Source: Acidobacteriaceae bacterium
Lineage (GTDB): Bacteria > Acidobacteriota > Terriglobia > Bryobacterales > Bryobacteraceae
Assembly (NCBI GenBank): GCA_019240405.1
Contig: JAFAYL010000013.1
Coordinates: 310,001 to 374,000, forward strand
DNA: 64,000 nucleotides
Direction: 5' to 3'
Of the stretch, positions 45,701-54,086 are shown piece by piece. A program made the position numbers and the translations under genes. The notes under the pieces are model-generated. The model saw only the letters and a list, made by a program, of their open reading frames with translations. It was not told the DNA's origin and ran no database searches. Position 1 is the stretch's first letter; every line of letters starts with the position of its first letter.

Positions 45701-45903
45701 ACGCCACGAAAGAACGAACGCCTATCGTAGCTCTCACAGCAAGCGCCATGCAGGGCGATGCAGACCGGTGCCTCGCGTCGGGCATGGATGAATTTATTTC
45801 GAAGCCACTACAGGTTGAACGGCTTCGCCAGATTATCGAGCGCTGGACGCGGCCTTCCAAGACCGATGAATTGCTCCTCACGCCGGTTGCTGAAGTGTGC
45901 TAG
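42793..45903 (+). CDS. Hybrid sensor histidine kinase with OB-like extracytoplasmic domains and receiver
   Basis: 1036 residues, GTG start at 42793. N-terminal signal/anchor (LGLVLVLRASAAQ). The sensor region of about 400 residues is made of OB-fold-like repeats (VRIRAVVTYYAPG, VWVNVDPGLPGPQVGDLIEITG; VRIRGTVTLHLSDDSFYIADSTG). Then one TM helix (ALALGGILLFGILAVLSW), a PAS domain, and kinase core with H640 (MSHEIRTPMNG), N box NLLGNAIKF, G1 DTGIGI and G2 GGTGLGL. A C-terminal receiver has D948 (LVLMDCQMPEMDG) and K in FISKPL. The ligand of the OB-like part is unknown. The output partner may be the NarL-type regulator at 47704. Confidence 0.95.
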   Translation: MIIRRFSSLTTLIGHPFDGFQFARPSLSSVAGILGLVLVLRASAAQNPLPTLTSTQQIRELSQAEAVKGYPVRIRAVVTYYAPGIPDEHGTQPSPDLFIHDATGGVWVNVDPGLPGPQVGDLIEITGKSEQPDFAPQIGHPHWITLGRAPLPNARRVTFSEMISSRDDGQWVEAEGIVRSAHIEPKSKLLMLRIAMLDGLITAQIPDYRDFDSRQLIDSKVVLRGNCGAIFNLKNQLIGIALYVPNPENIRVVDQPTANPWNVAVQSLDQLQRFTLSRAAGHRVRIRGTVTLHLSDDSFYIADSTGSAYVQTTQRTPLKRGMQVEVLGFPGIVEQHPAVEDSEVRILGSGPAPEPVSIQASAALQGQFDSTLVSIDARLTQLAITPKEGLLVLRQGSTMFTAVSKSPGRIANLKWLREGSLLRVTGVCVLERDADSQTTSFKLYFDTPQDITLLRKPAWLTVGRALALGGILLFGILAVLSWAATLRRRVQSQTELIRATLESTGDGILVVNLQGKILNANRRFAEMWRIAPSFLLARRVSHPSDFMSSQLVNPDGDRKKILELYSNPHAKRDDIMEFKDGRAFERHSEPQMVNGACVGRVWAYRDITARRKAEKEIEQAKEAAEAASLAKSEFLAMMSHEIRTPMNGVMGMNGLLLDTPLTPEQREYAETVRDSGAALLTIINDILDFSKIEARKMVLEPIPFDLDAAIEDVMDLLAPRAAEKNIRILLKQERDTPRYLIGDSGRIRQILVNLLGNAIKFTAEGHVAIGVACLEQNAEQALLRISVEDTGIGIAPEQQARLFDKFTQADASTTRKFGGTGLGLAISKQLVELMGGAIHVASVPGEGSTFSFTLQLPLSPPIPADVRTEPRKLKRSAPNQPCAIVNQPQLVPSSPLRVRILVAEDNATNQKLIVRLLEKFGCRVDVASNGKEAVEMWNQLPYDLVLMDCQMPEMDGYEATVEIRRREAKNATKERTPIVALTASAMQGDADRCLASGMDEFISKPLQVERLRQIIERWTRPSKTDELLLTPVAEVC

Positions 45904-45977
45904 TAAAGCGGCTTACAGAGTCTTGATTGTGATGCAGCCAGACTTGATCCGAGATCGATGTTAAGCTGCGACTTGCT

Positions 45978-47588
45978 GTGAATCGCCGATTGATTCTCTT
46001 ACTGCTTGCTGTCCTGGCAATTAAAGGCATTTTTCTTGCTTTTGATGCGGAACCGTCGTTTTACTTTGGCGATTCCGGAGCGTATCTTACAACCGCCATC
46101 GGCAAATGGATTCCGCCAGACCGGAGCTTCGTATATGGTCTTTTATTACGTCCCCTTGCTGTCTGGCCGCGATCTCTGGAGCCGGCGGTGGTAATGCAAG
46201 CTGCACTCTCGGGAGTCGCTAGTTGGCTAGTTGGAGTGTGTCTGGCTCGGTATTTTGCCGCGCGGTTTACTGTGGCGGCTTCGTGTGCGCTGGTGTGCGC
46301 TATCGAGCCGTTGCAGCTCATGCAAGAGCGCTACGTGCTAACGGATTCTATGGCGATTTTCGTCTTCGCACTATTTCTCTGGGTCTCGTTTAGTTATATG
46401 AAGACGAGCGGCTTGTCTACATTAGCGTTGGTCCAGATTATTGGTGTTGTGCTGGTTAGTCTTCGTTTAAGGTTTTTGCCGATCGTGTTAGCGATTTCAT
46501 TTCTACTCCCGCTATTGTCACGGCGCTCTATTTCTTGCTGGAGGGCTTCGCAAAGATCGGGCGTCAACTGGATGAGAGCACTCCGCTTCGTCGTGCTGCC
46601 GTTAGTGATTTCTGTGATTACTAGCCAGATCTTGTTACATGCTTACCAGCACCTGTATGGGGAGTTACTCAACAAGCCGCCAGCCTATACCTATCGCGAG
46701 GGAGTCTTGCTTGCGGCGGACTTCGCGCCTTTAATTCAGCCTATTGATTTTCCGATTGCAAGCGAGCGGCAAGCCATTTTCGACAAGCTGAAATTCGCGC
46801 TCGCTAATCCAGACGAGCGCCGAGCCCACCGATGGATGAAGGGTGGTCTTTGCGACGTCATTAACCGCAGCACGGGAGATAAGGAAGAGGAGGCGAATCG
46901 ATTGGAGCATGACACAGCGATACACGCAATAGAGCGCGATCCGTTGGGAGTTTTGAGGCTCGCTTGGTTTACGTATGCTGAATTTTTCGACTACAGCACT
47001 TTGAAATGGAATTTACAACTTGAAGAAGGACGGTATGTAGACCCGCAGCCCCGCGAAGCTCAAGCTATAAAGGACGTGTTCGGGATAGATGTTACAAAAC
47101 GCCGGTTCATCAGCGTAACGAAACGATGGGAGGAGCGATCGGCCTTCTGGTGCTGGCTTCTGCTCATTCTTCCGCTACTCTACCCGCTGTCATTAGCTTG
47201 GCAATGGCGTCGTGTTCGTTCGCCCGATATCATCACGGCACTATGCGGGCTCATGCTTTTGGCCGACGCAGTCGTACCGGTTGAGTATCCTAATCCGCGC
47301 TATTTAACTCCACTAGCCTGGTTGGCGTTTCTTATGATCGGTTCCTTGGTGACACGTGGAATACGAGGAATGCCGTTCCCATGGGCTCACAAAAGGGTTG
47401 CGACCGGATCGAGAAAAAGAAACGTTAGCGTGGAGGATGCCGCTGACATTCGGCGTGGCCGCACTCACAAAAGTCTTTCTCCAGCGCATGCGCAGTCGCC
47501 TGTTCGCAGTACTCACTACAATACTGAGTATCTGGGGGCACTTGGCATTTGCACGGGGTATGCTGGCATTTCTTCTTTTCCGGCATAA
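45978..47588 (+). CDS. Glycosyltransferase-like multi-pass membrane protein (GT39/ArnT-like)
   Basis: 536 residues, GTG start, about 9-11 TM helices. The N-terminal segment LLLAVLAIKGIFLAFDAEPSFYFGDSGAYLTTA, with Asp in a luminal loop after TM1, fits the GT-C fold used by dolichyl-phosphate-mannose and ArnT-type transferases. PEQLMQERYVLTD-like features are loose. The substrate cannot be told. Codon use is more AT-rich than the neighbours, which may indicate recent acquisition. Confidence 0.65.
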   Translation: MNRRLILLLLAVLAIKGIFLAFDAEPSFYFGDSGAYLTTAIGKWIPPDRSFVYGLLLRPLAVWPRSLEPAVVMQAALSGVASWLVGVCLARYFAARFTVAASCALVCAIEPLQLMQERYVLTDSMAIFVFALFLWVSFSYMKTSGLSTLALVQIIGVVLVSLRLRFLPIVLAISFLLPLLSRRSISCWRASQRSGVNWMRALRFVVLPLVISVITSQILLHAYQHLYGELLNKPPAYTYREGVLLAADFAPLIQPIDFPIASERQAIFDKLKFALANPDERRAHRWMKGGLCDVINRSTGDKEEEANRLEHDTAIHAIERDPLGVLRLAWFTYAEFFDYSTLKWNLQLEEGRYVDPQPREAQAIKDVFGIDVTKRRFISVTKRWEERSAFWCWLLLILPLLYPLSLAWQWRRVRSPDIITALCGLMLLADAVVPVEYPNPRYLTPLAWLAFLMIGSLVTRGIRGMPFPWAHKRVATGSRKRNVSVEDAADIRRGRTHKSLSPAHAQSPVRSTHYNTEYLGALGICTGYAGISSFPA

Positions 47589-47703
47589 GCAATAGTGTAA
47601 GCGGTTATAAATTACGGCGGGGTGCCGAGGAGTTCCAAATGCTTAAACAAACCTGTGTCTCAAAGTGAAAACGGGTAGAGAATAGAAACACGAGGTATTC
47701 GCG

Positions 47704-48342
47704 GTGCACACACGCGTTTTGATCGCGGACGATCACAAGCTGGTTGTGGAAGGCCTCGCGAAGATCATCGAAGGGGAGTGCGATCTCATTGGAGTAGTAA
47801 CCAATGGGCGTGAGGTAGTCGCCTCAGCTATCGAGCGGAAGCCAGATGTGGTTCTCCTAGACATCGCCATGCCGCTTCTGAACGGGCTAGAAGCCGCGCG
47901 TCAGATAAAACGCGAGGACCCTAACATCAAGATCATATTTGTCACCATGCAATTGAGCCGCGACTATGTTAGAGAGGCTTTTCAGGCGGGCGCCTCCGGA
48001 TACGTCTTGAAGCAGGCTGCAGCCTCGGAGCTGATCATGGCGATTCGAGAAGTTCAGGAGGGACGAACCTTCGTTTCGCCGATGATCTCAGACCGCTATT
48101 TAGGTCACAAATTGCCACCCGGAAAGAACCCCATAAAGCTCTTCAGTTGCCTCACATCGCGCCAGCGTGAAGTGCTGCAACTCGTGGCAGAAGGAAAGCC
48201 GGCTAAGGAAATCGCACAAGAGCTATTTATATCGGTGAAGACCGTGGAGTTTCACAAGAAACACCTACTCGAAGAATTGAACTTACGTAACACCGCTGAG
48301 TTAATCCGTTATGCAGTGGAAAACGGCTGGGTTTCCTCCTAA
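47704..48342 (+). CDS. NarL/FixJ-family response regulator
   Basis: 212 residues, GTG start. Receiver with D9-D10, phospho-acceptor D53 (VVLLDIAMP), T in FVTMQ and K in YVLKQA. C-terminal LuxR-type HTH: LTSRQREVLQLVAEGKPAKEIAQELFISVKTVEFHKKHL. It regulates transcription when phosphorylated. The cognate kinase is not obvious; the hybrid kinase at 42793 is the nearest. Confidence 0.96.
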   Translation: MHTRVLIADDHKLVVEGLAKIIEGECDLIGVVTNGREVVASAIERKPDVVLLDIAMPLLNGLEAARQIKREDPNIKIIFVTMQLSRDYVREAFQAGASGYVLKQAAASELIMAIREVQEGRTFVSPMISDRYLGHKLPPGKNPIKLFSCLTSRQREVLQLVAEGKPAKEIAQELFISVKTVEFHKKHLLEELNLRNTAELIRYAVENGWVSS

Positions 48343-48451
48343 GCGCTAATGAGCACCGTCGGACTTGTTTCCAGCTACGTTCCGGCTCGTCCCGCCAGCC
48401 TCGTGGATCCGACCCTCGCTCTTCGCAGCGAGTAGCCGTAGAATAACAGTC

Positions 48452-49252
48452 GTGAGAGTGGCGGTTTTATTTTTCACCGCGGCCCTACTACTCGCGGCCG
48501 ACATCTTCAAGCTTTACTTGAAGGATGGCGACTACCACATTGTTCGCGAATACCAGGTTCTCGGGGATCGAGTCCGGTACTACAGCACAGAGCGCGGCGA
48601 CTGGGAAGAAATTCCCAAGGAATTAGTCGACCTGGACAAAACGGAAAAAGAGCGGAGCGCGAGAAGGGATTCAATCCAGAAGGAAACGCGGGAAGCGGAT
48701 GAAGAGGAGCGCGCCGAACGCGACTTGCGCCGCGAGATTGGAGCGATTCCGGTGGATGCTGGTACGTATTATAAGACTGGCGATCAGATAAAAACACTTA
48801 CTCTTGCCGATTACAAGGTGATTACTAATAAGACGCGTCAAACACTTAAGGTATTGTCACCGATACCGCTGGTTCCGGGAAAAGCTTCCGTCGTGATCCA
48901 AGGCGCACGCTCGAGTTTTGTTGTAAATGAAGACCGGCCGAGTTTCTATTTCAGATTGGCGAAACAGGAGCGATTTGGAATTGTGAAACTCACACCAAAG
49001 AAAACGGTCCGAGTGGTCGAGAATATCTCGATCATCCCCGTAACAAAAGAAAACTACGAGGAGCAGAAGCAGGTTGAGACATTCGAGCAGGAACTGGGGC
49101 CTGGACTATACAAAATCTGGCCTGAGAAACCACTAACGGCGGGCGAGTATGCAGTAGTCGAATACACCGAAGGAGAGGTGGAGCTGCTGATTTGGGATTT
49201 TGCATATCAGCCGCGCGAAAGCGTCACACACTCAGCAGTTGCTAAGAAATAG
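48452..49252 (+). CDS. Secreted hypothetical protein with central charged helix
   Basis: About 266 residues. The open frame begins at 48365, but the GTG at 48452 gives a signal peptide (MRVAVLFFTAALLLAADIF), so I prefer it. A strand-rich start (KLYLKDGDYHIVREYQVLGDRVRYYS) precedes a charged helix (KEERSARRDSIQKE region, about 65-95), then beta-rich repeats. No family recognised. The N-terminal KLYLKDGDYHIVREY pattern recurs in acidobacterial secreted proteins. It converges with the LolC/E-like gene. Confidence 0.65.
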   Translation: MRVAVLFFTAALLLAADIFKLYLKDGDYHIVREYQVLGDRVRYYSTERGDWEEIPKELVDLDKTEKERSARRDSIQKETREADEEERAERDLRREIGAIPVDAGTYYKTGDQIKTLTLADYKVITNKTRQTLKVLSPIPLVPGKASVVIQGARSSFVVNEDRPSFYFRLAKQERFGIVKLTPKKTVRVVENISIIPVTKENYEEQKQVETFEQELGPGLYKIWPEKPLTAGEYAVVEYTEGEVELLIWDFAYQPRESVTHSAVAKK

Positions 49253-49277
49253 ACGGAGGCTGACTCACCCAATACCC

Positions 49278-50510
49278 CTATTCATAACGGAGAGCTTCCG
49301 CCGGGGCAATACGTGAAGCGCTTCGAGACGGATGTAATGTCGCGAAGAAACTCGTGATCAACGCAAGTGCAGCAACCCAGATTCCATCAACCCAGTGACT
49401 TTGAAAGGGCACATAGCTCAATGCATAAATTTGTTCGTCGAGCTTGAGCCAGCGATAGTGATTGAAGAGCGCGGCAGTTGAGTACCCGGCGGCCAGACCA
49501 ATTGCACACCCAAGAGCGCCGATCATCAAGCCTTGAATAACGAAAATACGTTGAATTTGACGGCGGCGAGCGCCCATTGAGACGAGAATCGCGATATCGC
49601 GGTGCTTTTCCATAACGAGCATCACGAGGACAACCAAGATATTCAGCGCCGCAACGAGCTCGATTAGCCCGACAGTGATTACGCTGACCAATTTTTCGAG
49701 TCGCAATGCATTCAGGAGAGAACGGTTCTGCTCCATCCAAGTAGTCGCGATTAATTTGGGCCCGGTGATCCTTTCAGCGTCGCGGGCCACGTTGCGTGCT
49801 TCAAAGATATTGTCAAGCCTGAGCTCGATCGTATTCACGACATCGCTGAGATCGAGCACTCGTTGTGCATCTTCTAGCGAAGTGAACGCCCACTCCGAAT
49901 CCAACTGATAGAGCCCCGATTCGAAGATTCCCGCAACACGAAAACGGAAGAGGCTCGGCATGACACCGAGTGGCGTCAACCGGCCTTGGTAACTGATCAC
50001 CGACACGGGACTGTGAAGGACGACTCCAGCCTGCTCCGCCAGCCGCGACCCCAAAATGATTCGGCTTTCACTGGGCTTGCTGCCGAATTCAGACAATGAT
50101 CCCGCCTTTAAGTGCCGGAGGAAATCGGGAACAGAAGCACCGATTCCCAACGGAATCCCTTTCAGAACTGCACCGGCGCCGACAAGTGGACCTTTTAATG
50201 CAACTTGCCCGTACAATCCTGGAGTGACGTTTATGACATGTGGAATGCGGCGTAGCTGCGGGATCAAGCTCTGCCAATTCTGAATGCCGAACTCAGGATT
50301 TCGCTCGAGGATGTTGACATGTGCTGTAGCGCTGAGAAGGCTCGACTGTAATGTGCTTTGAAAGCCGTTATTAATAGCAAGAGCGATGATCAGTGAAGTC
50401 ACCCCAGCGGCAACGCCCAGGACCGAAATAATCGTTATTATCGAGATTACGGTTTGCTTACGCTTCGCTCTCAGATAGCGGAGTGCGACCATCCACTCGA
50501 AGCGAGACAA
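49278..50510 (-). CDS. LolC/LolE-type lipoprotein-releasing permease
   Basis: 410 residues, one TM helix, a MacB-type periplasmic domain, then three TM helices. It begins MSRFEWMVALRYLRAKRKQTVISIIT and has the FtsX core (VSMGARRRQIQRIFVIQGLMIGALG; FFATLHPSRSASRIAPAEALRYE). LolCDE extracts lipoproteins from the inner membrane for transfer to LolA. LolD is not adjacent. It lies directly downstream of lysS on the same strand (gap 11 bases), an order common in Gram-negatives. I cannot separate LolC from LolE. Confidence 0.88.
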   Translation of the reverse strand: MSRFEWMVALRYLRAKRKQTVISIITIISVLGVAAGVTSLIIALAINNGFQSTLQSSLLSATAHVNILERNPEFGIQNWQSLIPQLRRIPHVINVTPGLYGQVALKGPLVGAGAVLKGIPLGIGASVPDFLRHLKAGSLSEFGSKPSESRIILGSRLAEQAGVVLHSPVSVISYQGRLTPLGVMPSLFRFRVAGIFESGLYQLDSEWAFTSLEDAQRVLDLSDVVNTIELRLDNIFEARNVARDAERITGPKLIATTWMEQNRSLLNALRLEKLVSVITVGLIELVAALNILVVLVMLVMEKHRDIAILVSMGARRRQIQRIFVIQGLMIGALGCAIGLAAGYSTAALFNHYRWLKLDEQIYALSYVPFQSHWVDGIWVAALALITSFFATLHPSRSASRIAPAEALRYE

Positions 50511-50521
50511 CAGCTAGCCTC

Positions 50522-52042
50522 TCACTTCGTTCGGAACTCCGAGCCGTCTAACTCACGAAAACGCTCGACTAACCCGATTTCGCCCTCGGGCCGCAGCAGC
50601 GGAAAGAGAATGACATCGCGAATTGTCCTGGAATCGGTCAATAACATCGTCAACCGATCGATGCCGACGCCTTCGCCGGCGGCGGGAGGCATTCCGTAAC
50701 TTAGCGCCCGGATGTAATCTTCATCCATGACGTGCGCTTCTTCATCTCCGCTTGCTTTTCGCGCGATTTGAAGCTCAAACCGGCGGCGCTGTTCTTGAGG
50801 GTCATTCAGCTCGGTGAAAGCGTTTCCAATCTCCATGCCTGCGATATAGATCTCAAAACGTTCGACAAACTCTGGCTCATCAGATTTATTCTTCGACAGA
50901 GGCGAAATTTCAGCCGGATAGTCATAGATGATTGTAGGTTCGACAAGCTGACTTTCAATACAACGTTCAAAGATATCGACGAGCGCGAGAGCCGGCGTGG
51001 TTTCCTTGGAGTGACCAAGAAGCCACTCGGGATCCTTTACGTTTTCTAGATTTGGTTTATCGTTCGAGGGCCAGAACTCTACCAAAGACTCGCGCATGGA
51101 ATAGCGGCGACAGTGGCTGAAATCAATCGTACGGCCTTGGTACGGCACTGTTGCAGAACCCGTTGCATCGATAGCAGTTTGATGCAATAGCTCGATCGAT
51201 AGATCCATCAGAATGCGGTAATCCGCATAGGCCTGATAGAACTCGAGCATCGTAAACTCGGGATTCCATCGCCAGCCGAGCCCTTCGTTTCTGAAATTGC
51301 GATTGATTTCATAGACGCGCTCAATGCCGCCAACCAGAAGGCGCTTCAGATAGAGCTCAGGTGCGATCCGCAGGTATAGGTCCATGTCGAGTGCGTTGTG
51401 ATGAGTGACAAACGGACGCGCTACGGCCCCACCGTGAAGCGGCTGCATCATGGGAGTCTCGACTTCCAAGAATCCTCGTTCATCGAGCTGGCGGCGCAAG
51501 GATGTTATGATCTTCGCGCGTGTTGTGAAAACGTTTCGAAGCTCAGGAGTTGCGATGAGATCCAAGTAGCGCTGACGATATCGAATCTCGACATCTTCCA
51601 ATCCGTGCCATTTTTCGGGTAACGCGAGCAAGATCTTAGAAAGAAAGAACAGCTCGTCGGCATGTATGGTCAATTCGCCGGTTTTGGTCCGGAACAAATA
51701 ACCGCGGACGGCGATAATATCGCCGATATCGAGTAACTCGTAAAGTTTATAGTTACTCTCGTTCACGGCATCCTTCTTGATGTAAACCTGAATCTTGCTC
51801 CCACCCTGAATAAGGTTTAGGAAGCCTGCTTTGCCCATTCGCCGAATGGTCTGAATCCGTCCGGCAACTTGGACCTCAATCCGGTCTGCTAACTCTTCGG
51901 CAGTTCTTCGGCCGTATGTAGATAAAATTGCCGGAATGGTGTGCGTATAAGTGAACGCGTGACCGTAGGGCTCATATCCAAGTTCCCGTATGCGGGCTGC
52001 CCGTTCGTAGCGATGGCCTAACAGCTCATCTTCCAATGCCAA
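50522..52042 (-). CDS. lysS: Lysyl-tRNA synthetase, class II
   Basis: 506 residues. N-terminal OB-fold anticodon-binding domain (VAGRIQTIRRMGKAGFLNLIQGG) and class II catalytic core with motif 1 (FLEVETPMMQP), motif 2 (NRNFRNEGLGWRWNPEFTMLEFYQAYADY) and motif 3 (GMPPAAGEGVGIDRLTMLLT). Charges tRNA-Lys. TTG start at 52042 with AAGGAG about 9 bases upstream. The length is normal and no editing domain is expected. Confidence 0.97.
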   Translation of the reverse strand: MALEDELLGHRYERAARIRELGYEPYGHAFTYTHTIPAILSTYGRRTAEELADRIEVQVAGRIQTIRRMGKAGFLNLIQGGSKIQVYIKKDAVNESNYKLYELLDIGDIIAVRGYLFRTKTGELTIHADELFFLSKILLALPEKWHGLEDVEIRYRQRYLDLIATPELRNVFTTRAKIITSLRRQLDERGFLEVETPMMQPLHGGAVARPFVTHHNALDMDLYLRIAPELYLKRLLVGGIERVYEINRNFRNEGLGWRWNPEFTMLEFYQAYADYRILMDLSIELLHQTAIDATGSATVPYQGRTIDFSHCRRYSMRESLVEFWPSNDKPNLENVKDPEWLLGHSKETTPALALVDIFERCIESQLVEPTIIYDYPAEISPLSKNKSDEPEFVERFEIYIAGMEIGNAFTELNDPQEQRRRFELQIARKASGDEEAHVMDEDYIRALSYGMPPAAGEGVGIDRLTMLLTDSRTIRDVILFPLLRPEGEIGLVERFRELDGSEFRTK

Positions 52043-52080
52043 AATTAAACTCCTTCTGGACCGTTAGACACGTCGGGAAA

Positions 52081-52722
52081 TTAGCGGCGTACGATCAGCT
52101 CGCGAAGGTTATCGCGTGTCAGGAAGAATTTTACCGAGGAGGCGCCGTGAAAAAGACGTTCCAGAAGCCGGTTATGAAAGAAGTGGACATTCTGGTACGT
52201 GCCGCGGGGCGAAAGAAGCAGAGTCCTGTGATCCTGGATGCGGTAATTGTAAGTCGGCATGCGCGTGGCCTTCTCGTCAGCCCCAAAGAAGAAGAGCATT
52301 AGTCCACTGGGCCGCATAACTCGAAGCAATTGCGCGATGGCCTGGTCGAGCAAAGGCGAAGCAAGGAACTGGAAGGTATCCCAAACCAGCGCTCCATCAA
52401 ACGATTCTTCAGCAAACGTGAGAGTCTGGTCAAGAAAGCGCTGGGCCTTACTCGCGGTCTTTTCGTTTTCGAGGAAGTCAGCGCCGAAGCACTGCTCCAT
52501 TGTGCCTAAGATATCGTCGGTCGAGATCCGGTGGCCTAGGCCAGTAATGAAACTGACGTTTGCCTGACTCGCGCCAGACATATCGAGAATCGAGAGGCCA
52601 TTCGATTTCTGCAAAACGCTTGAGAACTGGTCGAAGCCATTGCTGTAGCGAACGATCGGGGCAAGCGCCTTTTTCTCAAGCGATTTGCTCTCAGTTTCCC
52701 TGGTAGCGGCGCTGAATTTCAT
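52081..52722 (-). CDS. SAM-dependent methyltransferase-like protein
   Basis: 213 residues. Rossmann-type pattern: ILDMSGASQANVSFITGLG (motif I with SGAS in place of the glycine-rich GxGxG), FDGALVWDTFQFL (motif III to IV) and LLRVMRPSGLMLFFFG (post-motif). The motif I loop departs from the consensus, so SAM binding is doubtful and the protein may be a degenerate methyltransferase fold. Substrate unknown. Between lysS and the bactofilin gene, same strand. Confidence 0.6.
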   Translation of the reverse strand: MKFSAATRETESKSLEKKALAPIVRYSNGFDQFSSVLQKSNGLSILDMSGASQANVSFITGLGHRISTDDILGTMEQCFGADFLENEKTASKAQRFLDQTLTFAEESFDGALVWDTFQFLASPLLDQAIAQLLRVMRPSGLMLFFFGADEKATRMPTYNYRIQDHRTLLLSPRGTYQNVHFFHNRLLERLFHGASSVKFFLTRDNLRELIVRR

Positions 52723-52818
52723 AACCGGCTGGATCCCGTACCCGATGACATAGCGGGTCGGACAGAAAGGGAAACGCTTGACTGCGAATGCCGCGGAGCA
52801 GCGCTCCCTTGCGCGTTT

Positions 52819-53394
52819 CTATTTCAGCGTGCTCGCCGCTCCGGAAGCTACGGCGGTGGCGGGCGCTGCCGGTTGACTTACTGGCGGAGCCGGAGGTGCC
52901 TGCGGAGGCTTAATGGGGGCCGCCTTCGAAATGTCAATGCTTCCCTTGAAGTAAGCGCCATCTTCGATGACCACACGGCTAGTCTTGATGTCTCCAACAA
53001 GCTTGGCTTCTTTCTTCAAATCGATCTTGTCCGCAGCTTCCACATTGCCTTGAATAGATCCGTGAATCACGATTTCGCGAGCTTTCAAATTGCTTTGAAC
53101 ACGTGCGTTGGGACCAATGGTGAGGCGGTGCTCATGACATTCCACGGTTCCTTCGACCTCTCCATCGATGGTCAAATCCTCACGGGCGATAATCTGGCCC
53201 TTAACGGTTACATTTTTTCCCAGGGCGGCCGAGCCGCTTCGGACTGCAGCTCCCTCCGGCTCGAACGTTCTGGATGGTGTCGACATTGTACTAATTTCTC
53301 TCCTCGGTGGTTCTGCTCCAGACGTGCCTCCCGGCGTGACAGCGGGCCGCTCCGGCCTGGGCGGGAATTCATCTTCTTTGCGTTTACTCCACAT
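52819..53394 (-). CDS. Bactofilin (polymer-forming cytoskeletal protein)
   Basis: 191 residues from the ATG at 53394 (the open frame goes to 53421). The central bactofilin beta-helix (about 60-145) has LTIDGEVEGTVECHEHRLTIGPNARVQSNLKAREIVIHGSIQGNVEAADKIDL (given by position). Flanks are disordered and Pro-rich, as usual. Bactofilins form nucleotide-independent filaments linked to cell shape and the envelope. Confidence 0.9.
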   Translation of the reverse strand: MWSKRKEDEFPPRPERPAVTPGGTSGAEPPRREISTMSTPSRTFEPEGAAVRSGSAALGKNVTVKGQIIAREDLTIDGEVEGTVECHEHRLTIGPNARVQSNLKAREIVIHGSIQGNVEAADKIDLKKEAKLVGDIKTSRVVIEDGAYFKGSIDISKAAPIKPPQAPPAPPVSQPAAPATAVASGAASTLK

Positions 53395-53519
53395 GCGAAG
53401 GGGTCTCCTCGGAATGCTCAATTCATCGTACTACTACTGATGAGTGTTCCAGCCTGCCGGGATATCTCTGTCCTGGAAGTTCAAAGACAAGTGCGGTCTG
53501 ACGGGGCCTTCCAGGGTCT

Positions 53520-54086
53520 GTGATAATGAGATCGGTGTCCCGCAATCGTGAGCTTGAGGCTCGCTTGGAGAGAGCCGAGCAGCAGCTTCGCCTGTTTCAG
53601 CGCGTGAGTCGCCTGATGACCCGTGATATTGACCTGGACGACGTGCTGCATGAAATTGTCGATCTGGTGCAGGAGTTCCTGCAGTGCGACTCGTGCTTGG
53701 TTTATTTGGTCGAGGATGGTGAATTAGTGCTGACCGCCTCGAATGAGCCGACCCGAAAGAACATTGGAAAGGTACGGCTGCGATTGGACGAAGGCTTGAC
53801 CGGATGGGTGGCGCGCGAGCGGCGACTGCTGGCAATTTCGCGTGAGGCATACAACGACCCGCGATTCAAGTACTTCAAAGATCTGCCTCAAGACACCTTT
53901 GAAGCGTTTCTTTCGGTCCCGATTATTTCTCAAGGCAAAGTGGTCGGCGTAATTAATGTCCAGCACCGGCAAGCCTACACTCACTCGGGCAGTGATATGG
54001 AGATGCTGGGCACGCTCGGGGAGCAGATTGGTTGTCTCTTGGTGCTTTCCGCCCAAAAGAGCGCCGCGCCGTCAAGCCTGGGTTAG
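53520..54086 (+). CDS. GAF-domain protein
   Basis: 188 residues, start at GTG 53520 or ATG 53526. A helix (SRNRELEARLERAEQQLRLFQR) leads into one GAF domain (CDSCLVYLVEDGELVLTASNEP, GKVRLRLDEGLTGWVARERR, SVPIISQGKVVGVINVQH). No output domain is present, so it is either a ligand-binding regulator or a dimerisation partner. It converges with the aminotransferase gene, overlapping by 15 bases. Confidence 0.85.
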   Translation: MIMRSVSRNRELEARLERAEQQLRLFQRVSRLMTRDIDLDDVLHEIVDLVQEFLQCDSCLVYLVEDGELVLTASNEPTRKNIGKVRLRLDEGLTGWVARERRLLAISREAYNDPRFKYFKDLPQDTFEAFLSVPIISQGKVVGVINVQHRQAYTHSGSDMEMLGTLGEQIGCLLVLSAQKSAAPSSLG

